Below, piece after piece: positions 16,695-23,239 of a stretch of 34,651 nucleotides of DNA. Positions within the stretch are counted from its first letter, which is position 1; each line of letters opens with the position of its first letter. Source of the DNA: Firmicutes bacterium UBA2598 (lineage in GTDB: Bacteria > Bacillota > PH28-bin88); contig DDKM01000006.1 of assembly GCA_002339345.1 (NCBI GenBank), positions 1 through 34,651 of the forward strand, in the 5' to 3' direction. Below the pieces are notes generated by a model. That model did no database searches. It saw only the letters and a list, made by a program, of their open reading frames with translations, and had not been told where the DNA came from. A program made the position numbers and the translations under genes.

Positions 16695-17457
16695 CCGGGC
16701 CATTCTTACGGTGATTCTGGTTGCCGCTTTTGCCTGGAGCCTGTCTGCCGTTCCATGGGACAGTACCGTAATACATGCCGGCGGTAAAGCCGCCATCCTT
16801 CAGATGCTAAAAGCTATGGTAAGGCCAGACCTGTCGCCTGAAACCCTTAAACTGGCCTTGGTATCCAGCTGGCGCACCCTGGCCTACGCGGTGGCCGGGA
16901 TGAGCCTGGCAATAGCCATCGCCCTGGTTTTTGGGGTGCTGGCTGCGGGAATACTGGTGACAGGCAGGGGCCGCCTGGCTGTCATGGGCTTTTTCCGGGG
17001 GGTATTGGGGTTCATGCGGGCAATCCATGAACTGGTTTGGGCGTGGCTGTTCGTGGCTGCCACCGGCCTATCGCCCTTAACGGCTGTTTTCGCCCTGGCC
17101 ATCCCATACGGGGGAACCCTGGGGCGCATTCTGGCAGATATGCTTAATGATGTGCCACCGGAACCTATCAGAGCCCTTAGAGCCAGTGGGGCTGGCAAGT
17201 TACAGCTGTTGTTTTACGGGTATTTACCCATGGCCATGGCGGATATGACCAGTTACATCATGTACAGATTGGAATGTGCCATCAGATCAGCCACCATTAT
17301 GAGCTTTGTGGGGTTGGGTGGTCTGGGGTATCAAATTCACCTTTCCCTGCAGGATTTACACTATAACCAGGTATGGACTTTCATTTTTTTCCTCACCGCT
17401 TTGGTGATGCTGGTTGACCTGTGGAGTAACCAGCTGCGCAGGGGGTTGGTGCCGTGA
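16666..17457 (+). CDS. ABC transporter permease 1 (PhnE-like)
   Basis: This 263-residue integral membrane protein has about six hydrophobic segments and a cytoplasmic EAA-type loop (near 168-190, EPIRALRASGAGKLQLLFYG) that contacts the ATPase. ATG 16666 follows GGGGGAGGA and overlaps the ATPase gene by 29 bases; longer starts lie inside that gene. It should pair with the second permease as a heterodimeric channel. Confidence 0.87.
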   Translation: MARQFVKTHDRAILTVILVAAFAWSLSAVPWDSTVIHAGGKAAILQMLKAMVRPDLSPETLKLALVSSWRTLAYAVAGMSLAIAIALVFGVLAAGILVTGRGRLAVMGFFRGVLGFMRAIHELVWAWLFVAATGLSPLTAVFALAIPYGGTLGRILADMLNDVPPEPIRALRASGAGKLQLLFYGYLPMAMADMTSYIMYRLECAIRSATIMSFVGLGGLGYQIHLSLQDLHYNQVWTFIFFLTALVMLVDLWSNQLRRGLVP

Positions 17458-18356
17458 GGGTGCACCAACAGGTGGCGGACTTAGCACCGCACAGCACTGG
17501 CAGTATTGTCATCAAGGGTTGTATATGGCAGCGGCTAAATGTTGTCAGGGTGTCCATCCTCATGATGGTCCTGCTGGTAACGGCATCGTGGATATTTCTT
17601 TTCACCTTGGAGGGGGCCAGTCTCTCCGGATATTTTTCCGCCAAGAACCTATACCATGCCAAGGAACTTCTCGGTAACATGCTGGGTCTAGGCGCCGAAA
17701 CCCCGGCCTTTCTGGATATGACAAGCTGGCACAAAGCCCTGGCCCTCACCTACGAAACCATGCAAATGAGTGTACTGGCCATTGGGTTTGCCGGCATTGG
17801 GATGCTGATTACCGTTTTACCTGCTGCCCGCACTGTCGCTGACGGTTCCCTTACCCTCACCAGCACATGGTATGGGTGGTTGGTTTTTGGCACGGTCCGG
17901 TTTCTGTATATCCTTTCCCGCGCGGTGCCGGAGCTGGTGTGGGCCATGATTATAGTGTTTATGTTTAAACCGGGTATTTTGCCCGGGGCCATTGCCCTTG
18001 GGCTGCACAATTTCGGTATTTTAGGAAAGCTTTGTGCCGAAGTAGTGGAAGACCTGGACTGGCGGCCTGTCAGGTCTTTACGGTCCAGCGGTGCAAGCTG
18101 GTGGCAAATGCTTTTTTATGGTGTTCTACCTACCGTGACACCAAAATTCCTGACCTATCTCCTTTACCGTTGGGAGGTAATCATCCGGACCACCATCATC
18201 GTGGGATTCGTTGGTGCAGGAGGACTGGGGCAGCAGTTTAAGCTTAGCATGAGCTGGCTCCATTACACCGAAATCACCCTGTTGCTCATCTGTTACTTTC
18301 TGTTGGTGGTGTTGGCTGATGCCACATCGGGGCTGCTGCGCCGGTTCGTCCAGTAG
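17454..18356 (+). CDS. ABC transporter permease 2 (PhnE-like)
   Basis: This 300-residue permease has a longer N-terminus than permease 1 but a similar core. Its EAA-type loop reads RPVRSLRSSGASWWQMLFYG, and the C-terminal transmembrane part contains GFVGAGGLGQQF. The GTG start overlaps the permease 1 stop. The 3' end overlaps the 3' end of a convergent glycosyltransferase gene by 71 bases, and no terminator is visible between them. Confidence 0.87.
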   Translation: MRVHQQVADLAPHSTGSIVIKGCIWQRLNVVRVSILMMVLLVTASWIFLFTLEGASLSGYFSAKNLYHAKELLGNMLGLGAETPAFLDMTSWHKALALTYETMQMSVLAIGFAGIGMLITVLPAARTVADGSLTLTSTWYGWLVFGTVRFLYILSRAVPELVWAMIIVFMFKPGILPGAIALGLHNFGILGKLCAEVVEDLDWRPVRSLRSSGASWWQMLFYGVLPTVTPKFLTYLLYRWEVIIRTTIIVGFVGAGGLGQQFKLSMSWLHYTEITLLLICYFLLVVLADATSGLLRRFVQ

Positions 18357-19740
18357 GCGGAATCAATGATGCCGGTGCACTGGGGGGATTATTGAGGGTT
18401 ACCGGCGGTCCGATGGGGTAGAGGTCCAGAATAGTCTTGTTTGCTTCCATCACTGCCTGGTGGTTCAAACCGCATTTATGCACTAAACCCATGGGTATGG
18501 CCCGCAGGGTGGATTCCTCGCTGATCAATAAGTGGTTATGTACCCGTAAAACCAGCCGGTCCGGCAACCAACCGCCCTGCAGCACACTGGGTAATACCGG
18601 CTCTCCTTCCGGATAGCCCTGGAGATCTGCCGCCCTTACCGGAACCGGTCGCTGGCAGGTAAGTTTCAGTTTGAGCCAGCAGTCCTGGTGAATAGGGCGC
18701 CGAAAGCCCCTCTGTAAAAAATGGCATGTACCCTGTTCATCCTTAACCAGCAGGCAACTGGGTGCTTGACCTGTGGAAACACAGTCGGGATCCAATGGTG
18801 GTCCATCCACCAAGGCAGCCAGTTGGGGGTTGGATAACCGTAGCACTCCTTCCCGGAGCCGTCCCAGCCATGTCAGGTGTTCTGGCGCCAGTAACCGGCG
18901 CATCCAGAAGTCAATATAGTAGATTCCGCCGGGCGTGGTGACGATGGTTCCGCTGGGCGGCCGGAATTCCCGGGAACCTGACAGGGTGTTCAACAGGGGA
19001 TCAAATCCCCACTTAGCCATAAAACGGCGCCGGTTGGCGGTGGTTGCCGCGCTGATCATACCGGTATTAAGGGATTGAATGGTTTTACTGCCGTAATGAT
19101 GGACAAAGGTATCTCCCGCCAGCATCAATGTGAAGCCAGCCCGCTGTACCTGCATACACAAGTCATCATCCTCATAATTACCAAGGGCGTATCCCTCATC
19201 AAAGTATCCAACGGAATTGATCACCTCTCTTTTTAAGGCCAGACAAAAACCTGTCAGGCGCTTCACCGGCCACCAACGTGCCGGTGTGCTTTGGTTGAAT
19301 CGCCGGGCAAAGGATTGCATGACCCCTATTTGTTGATATTTGACCGGATAACACTGGGAACCGGTGATATGATTAGTTAACGGCCCGGCCATGCCAATCT
19401 TGGAGTTGCTGGCCAGGCAGGCCCGCAGGTTGTGCAACCATCCGGGTGTTAGGATGACATCATTGTTGAGTAGCACCAGGATTTTCCCCCTGGCTACCCG
19501 TAGGCCCTGATTGCATGCCACTGCATAGCCGCGGTTGTCACGGTTTACGATCACCGTCATGTTGGGATGGGAAAGACTTTGTAAAAATTGCGCAAAACCA
19601 TCGGTGGAGCCGTTGTCCACCACGATGACCTCATATGGCTGGTCGGTATACTGCCGCAGGGAAGTAAGGCACTGCCTGGTAAAGGGCGCGTTGTTGTGGG
19701 TCAGGATAATAATGCTGGCGAGATCCTTGGCGGTTTCCAT
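18286..19740 (-). CDS. GT2 family glycosyltransferase with three C-terminal tandem modules
   Basis: The N-terminal 250 residues form a GT-A glycosyltransferase of family 2. The nucleotide-sugar motifs are IILTHNN, VVDNGSTDG (40-48), LLNNDV (90-95, DXD position) and NYEDDDLCMQVQRAG (188-202). Such enzymes usually build polysaccharide or glycosylate surface proteins; the acceptor is unknown. Residues about 263-448 are unusual: three imperfect modules of 55-60 residues, each with an aromatic/hydrophobic strand, a basic RR or LR step, and an ending like YP.G.P. The last 35 residues are Pro/Thr-rich and overlap the convergent permease gene. GGGGAG sits six bases before the ATG. No membrane segment is evident. 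Confidence 0.85.
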   Translation of the reverse strand: METAKDLASIIILTHNNAPFTRQCLTSLRQYTDQPYEVIVVDNGSTDGFAQFLQSLSHPNMTVIVNRDNRGYAVACNQGLRVARGKILVLLNNDVILTPGWLHNLRACLASNSKIGMAGPLTNHITGSQCYPVKYQQIGVMQSFARRFNQSTPARWWPVKRLTGFCLALKREVINSVGYFDEGYALGNYEDDDLCMQVQRAGFTLMLAGDTFVHHYGSKTIQSLNTGMISAATTANRRRFMAKWGFDPLLNTLSGSREFRPPSGTIVTTPGGIYYIDFWMRRLLAPEHLTWLGRLREGVLRLSNPQLAALVDGPPLDPDCVSTGQAPSCLLVKDEQGTCHFLQRGFRRPIHQDCWLKLKLTCQRPVPVRAADLQGYPEGEPVLPSVLQGGWLPDRLVLRVHNHLLISEESTLRAIPMGLVHKCGLNHQAVMEANKTILDLYPIGPPVTLNNPPSAPASLIPPTGRTGAAAPMWHQPTPPTESNR

Positions 19741-19865
19741 GGTTACTCCCCTTTCAAGGAAGCAGTTACTCTGACGACATCAGACCGGGGGCAGGCTGAC
19801 AACAATGGATTGTGGCATGGCCGGTTTGGTGTTACACTAATGTTATATCTGTGTGAGGGGGAGAT

Positions 19866-20288
19866 TTGTTGGTTAATGCTCAGACGGTGGTAAGGGGGAT
19901 CAAAAACGGGCTCAGCGTGACCTGGGAACTTGGCAAGGTCATGGTTCCCATCTACTTTGTGATTACCTTTCTGAAATACACCCCGGTACTGCCCTGGATT
20001 GCCCGGCAGTTCGCGCCGGTGATGCAGCTCATGGGGCTACCAGGGGAGGCATCCCTGGCCCTGGTTTTCGGCTTTGTGATGAACATTTACGCTTCCATAG
20101 GGGTTATTGCTTCCCTGGACATGACGGTAAGACAGGTCACTATCATTGCCTCTGTACTTCTTATATGCCACAGCCTGCCGGTGGAAACCGCCATCAGCAA
20201 AAAAACCGGCGTCCGGGTGATGCCCCTTTTGGCCCTGCGCCTGGGTCTGGGCCTGATTGTAGGCATACTGCTCAATTTAGTGATATAG
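19866..20288 (+). CDS. Gate/nucleoside-recognition domain membrane protein, first of pair
   Basis: This 140-residue hydrophobic protein fits the Gate (nucleoside recognition) domain superfamily, seen in nucleoside transporters and in the spore maturation proteins SpmA/SpmB. It has several transmembrane stretches and a polar CHSLPVETAISKKTG segment. Start TTG 19866 or TTG 19869 follows GAGGGGGAG. It sits 13 bases before a second protein of the same type; the shared CHS-L motif (CHSLPVET here, CHSLFEDT there) suggests two half-transporters. Substrate unknown. Confidence 0.7.
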   Translation: MLVNAQTVVRGIKNGLSVTWELGKVMVPIYFVITFLKYTPVLPWIARQFAPVMQLMGLPGEASLALVFGFVMNIYASIGVIASLDMTVRQVTIIASVLLICHSLPVETAISKKTGVRVMPLLALRLGLGLIVGILLNLVI

Positions 20289-20301
20289 CGAGGTTGAAAA
20301 C

Positions 20302-20790
20302 ATGCCTGTATTGGAGATTCTAAAGGAAGCGGCATTGGGTAGTGCCAGTAGCATCAAAAGCATTATGGTAATCGTCATTCCCTTTATGGTGTTTGTGGAG
20401 ATCATCAAGGATTTGAATCTCCTGGACCGGGCATCCGGTGCCATGGCACCGATCCTGCGGGTGCTTGGCATCTCCAAAGGGGGCGCCATTCCCCTGATGG
20501 CGGGCCTGGTCTTTGGTTTAAGTTACGGGGCGGGGCTGATTATCCAGGCAGCCCGTGAGGGACGGATGACACCCCGGGATTTGACCCTGGTCAATGTTTT
20601 TCTGGTCATTTGCCATTCCCTGTTTGAAGATACCCTGATTTTCGTAGCCCTTGGAGCGGTGGGCTGGATTATTGTGGTGGTGCGGTTGGTACTGGCCATC
20701 GTGATTACCTATGCCTTGGCCCGTTATCTGACCATACGGGAAAAACAGGCTGGACCGGTGCAAACCGCCGGGAGCCTACCGTCCAACTAA
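20302..20790 (+). CDS. Gate/nucleoside-recognition domain membrane protein, second of pair
   Basis: This 162-residue membrane protein has four or five hydrophobic segments and a CHSLFEDTLIFVALG motif matching the CHSLPVET segment of its upstream neighbour. The pair probably forms a heterodimeric transporter or sensor in the cytoplasmic membrane. A terminator follows, so the two genes form a small operon. Function cannot be assigned from sequence alone. Confidence 0.72.
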   Translation: MPVLEILKEAALGSASSIKSIMVIVIPFMVFVEIIKDLNLLDRASGAMAPILRVLGISKGGAIPLMAGLVFGLSYGAGLIIQAAREGRMTPRDLTLVNVFLVICHSLFEDTLIFVALGAVGWIIVVVRLVLAIVITYALARYLTIREKQAGPVQTAGSLPSN

Positions 20791-20818
20791 CCTATGCATT
20801 AGCAAGATGGGGAATTAT

Positions 20819-20852
20819 GCCGCTGGGATGTTCAAACCGGCGGCCTTTTTTT
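20819..20852 (+). terminator. Intrinsic terminator after the Gate gene pair
   Basis: GCCGCTGG (20819-20826) pairs with CCGGCGGC (20837-20844), one G-T wobble, followed by a seven-T run. It isolates the clpC operon promoter downstream. Confidence 0.88.
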
Positions 20853-20890
20853 ACCTTCCAGTGGCAATAATATTTTTCTGATGAAGGGTA

Positions 20891-20918
20891 TTGCAAAAAC
20901 CGGCGGTTGGTATATAAT
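20891..20918 (+). promoter_or_regulatory. SigmaA promoter of the ctsR-mcsA-mcsB-clpC operon
   Basis: TTGCAA (20891-20896) and TATAAT (20913-20918) are separated by 16 bases. The predicted start site lies immediately before the CtsR operator at 20929-20945. Confidence 0.78.
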
Positions 20919-20928
20919 GACATCAACA

Positions 20929-20963
20929 GGTCAAAGATAGTCAAAAGGGCAGATAAGGTCAAA
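20929..20963 (+). promoter_or_regulatory. CtsR operator (heptad direct repeat) plus a third half-site
   Basis: GGTCAAAGATAGTCAAA (20929-20945) matches the CtsR box, two RGTCAAA heptads separated by three bases. A third GGTCAAA is at 20957-20963. The position just downstream of the -10 box predicts repression by CtsR under non-stress conditions (autoregulation). Confidence 0.92.
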
Positions 20964-21055
20964 GCGGCCATCGGGGTTAGGCAAAATGTTTTTGGCTAAT
21001 GCTAGGAGCAGTTGAACTACAAACGGCACTCCCATAGGCAGCAAGGAGGGATGAG

Positions 21056-21535
21056 ATGCGCAGTCTGGTGGACCAAATTGAGGCGTATATCAAGGAAATG
21101 CTGGCCCGCAGCCCCAACGGTCTGCTGGAAATCCAGCGGCAGGAGCTGGCCCAGGCCTTTGCCTGTGCTCCATCCCAGATCACCTATGTCCTTTCCACGC
21201 GGTTTTCCGTGGAACAGGGATACCTGGTGGAAAGCCGGCGGGGGGGTGGCGGGTTTGTCCGCATCGTCAAATTGCCCTTAAATGCCCGTGACTCACTGCA
21301 ATTCCTGGTGGAGCGCATTGTCGGGCAGGAGGTGTCTCAACAAATCGCAGAAGGCTTGCTAAGGCGGTTGGAGGAGGACCAGCTTATTTCCAGGCGGGAG
21401 CGGGTACTATTGCGGGCGGCCATCAGGCGGGAAGCCCTGCCCCTGGAATTACCGGCTCGGGACCAGGTGCGGGCAGCTATTTTACGATCAGTGCTGTTGA
21501 CATTAATGGTGCCGGGCATGGCAGGGGAAAAGTAA
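21056..21535 (+). CDS. ctsR: Transcriptional repressor CtsR
   Basis: CtsR represses clp and other heat-shock genes by binding the heptad repeat seen upstream. The 159-residue protein has the N-terminal winged helix-turn-helix and the Gly-rich wing loop SRRGGGGFVRI (about 62-72), used for DNA contact and heat sensing. It is first in the ctsR-mcsA-mcsB-clpC operon. AAGGAGGG precedes the ATG. Confidence 0.96.
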   Translation: MRSLVDQIEAYIKEMLARSPNGLLEIQRQELAQAFACAPSQITYVLSTRFSVEQGYLVESRRGGGGFVRIVKLPLNARDSLQFLVERIVGQEVSQQIAEGLLRRLEEDQLISRRERVLLRAAIRREALPLELPARDQVRAAILRSVLLTLMVPGMAGEK

Positions 21536-21558
21536 AAACCTTTTGGGGAGGGATCAGG

Positions 21559-22071
21559 ATGGTCTGTCAGGAGTGCAAGCAAAAACCGGCGTCGGTGCAC
21601 ATCACCCAGATTATCAATAATGATAAAACCAAGATCAGCCTTTGCGAGGATTGTGCCAGGGCTTACCAGCACCAGCTTGGCTTTAACTTTGAGCCCAATT
21701 TTTCCATTCACAAGTTTTTGGCCAATCTGCTGGACCATGAGCCGGTGGTGGGCAAACCGGCCCGGGCATCTGGTGAGCAGTGTCCCCAGTGTGGGCTGAC
21801 CTACAGTCAGTTCGGCCAGTTGGGGCGGCTTGGGTGTGACCGCTGTTACCAGGTGTTCGCCGGCAGGCTGGAACCACTGCTCCGGCGCATCCATGGCGGG
21901 TTCGCCCACGGCGGTAAGGTACCCCGGCGTACCGGCGGCGCCATCCGGGTGAAACAGGAGCTACGGCGTTTGAAGGCGGAACTACAACAACTGGTGGCCC
22001 AGGAGGAGTTTGAACGGGCCGCCAAGGTCAGGGATACCATCCGTCAGCTGGAACAGCAGCTGCAGGCGTAG
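21559..22071 (+). CDS. mcsA: McsA, zinc-binding activator of the McsB arginine kinase
   Basis: McsA stimulates McsB and takes part in CtsR control. Four CXXC motifs (Cys 3/6, 29/32, 75/78 and 93/96) can bind zinc and sense thiol stress. The C-terminus (about 131-168) is a UVR-type coiled motif (EEFERAAKVRDTIRQLEQQ). Length 170 is normal. The gene ends at the Shine-Dalgarno site of mcsB. Confidence 0.95.
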   Translation: MVCQECKQKPASVHITQIINNDKTKISLCEDCARAYQHQLGFNFEPNFSIHKFLANLLDHEPVVGKPARASGEQCPQCGLTYSQFGQLGRLGCDRCYQVFAGRLEPLLRRIHGGFAHGGKVPRRTGGAIRVKQELRRLKAELQQLVAQEEFERAAKVRDTIRQLEQQLQA

Positions 22072-22084
22072 GGAGGTGGAGGCG

Positions 22085-23152
22085 TTGGCAGCACATGATC
22101 TGATTACCGGCCAGTGCCGGTGGATGGAGGGTTCCGGGCCCCACGCGGAGATCGTCATTACCAGCAGGGTGCGGCTGGCCCGCAACCTGGCGGGGCGACC
22201 CTTCCCCCACCTGCTGGATGACAAGGGTAAGCAGGGAGTTTTGGCAGCGGTCGCCTCGGCGGCCGGTGCCGGGGCAGTGGCCCAGCGGTACGGCAAATTG
22301 ACAGCCATACAGGTATCTGAATTGCCTGCCCTGGATAGGCAAATATTAGTGGAGAAACACCTCATCAGTCCCCAGCATGCCCAGCCGGGCGGCGGCAAGG
22401 CGTTGCTGGTAAACGGCGACGGCTCCATTGGCATTATGGTGAACGAGGAGGACCACCTGCGGATCCAGTGTCTGCTTCCGGCTTTACAGCTGCATGAGGC
22501 GTGGCGTACCGCCACCGGGGTGGATGACGCCCTGGAAGAAACCCTGGACTACGCCTTCGATGAAAAACACGGTTTTCTCACCGCCTGCCCAACCAATGTG
22601 GGTACCGGCTTACGGGCCTCAGTGATGGTGCACTTGCCGGGTTTGGTGATGACCAAACAGATCGGCCGGGTGCTTTCCGCCCTGTCCCAGGTCGGGCTAG
22701 CTGTAAGGGGGTTTTACGGTGAGGGTACCGAAGCTGTGGGTAATCTGTTCCAGGTATCCAACCAGATCACCCTCGGCCAGGGGGAGGAGGAAATCCTGGG
22801 TAACCTGTCGGCAGTGGTGAAACAGATTATCGACCAGGAACGGTCGGCCAGGGAGGCGCTGGTGCGCGAGGCCAGGGTGCAGTTGGCGGACCGGGTTGGC
22901 CGGGCCTATGGCACCCTGCAAAATGCCCACATCTTAAACTCCCAGGAGGCGCTGGCCTTGATGTCCGAATTGCGGCTAGGGCTGGACCTGAAGCTGGTGA
23001 AGGGTGTTGATACGCGGGTGCTCAATGAACTGCTGGTGGCCATTCAGCCGGCTTCCCTGCAAGGGGCGGCCGGGCGGGAAATGCAGCCCTTTGAGCGGGA
23101 TGTGCACCGGGCCCAAGTGGTGCGGAATCGCCTGGTTACTATCCAATCCTAA
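22085..23152 (+). CDS. mcsB: Protein-arginine kinase McsB
   Basis: McsB phosphorylates arginines on CtsR and on proteins destined for ClpCP. It has the phosphagen-kinase fold with SRVRLARN (about 27-34) and the active-site segment CPTNVGTGLRASVM. I chose TTG 22085, which has GGGAGG eight bases upstream and gives 355 residues, the usual size; a longer open frame upstream overlaps mcsA and is not McsB-like. Confidence 0.95.
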   Translation: MAAHDLITGQCRWMEGSGPHAEIVITSRVRLARNLAGRPFPHLLDDKGKQGVLAAVASAAGAGAVAQRYGKLTAIQVSELPALDRQILVEKHLISPQHAQPGGGKALLVNGDGSIGIMVNEEDHLRIQCLLPALQLHEAWRTATGVDDALEETLDYAFDEKHGFLTACPTNVGTGLRASVMVHLPGLVMTKQIGRVLSALSQVGLAVRGFYGEGTEAVGNLFQVSNQITLGQGEEEILGNLSAVVKQIIDQERSAREALVREARVQLADRVGRAYGTLQNAHILNSQEALALMSELRLGLDLKLVKGVDTRVLNELLVAIQPASLQGAAGREMQPFERDVHRAQVVRNRLVTIQS

Positions 23153-23239
23153 AGACCAGGGAAGGCAATATCCCCATGAGCGGCGTTGGTAGCATCTTGG
23201 CTGTCAATATAGGGTAAATATAATTTGGAGGTGAATATT

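Noticed and set aside
23197..23224. TTGGCT-N16-TATAAT just before clpC as an internal promoter
   Set aside because: A transcript from it would start within the clpC Shine-Dalgarno site, leaving no usable leader, so the match is probably chance.
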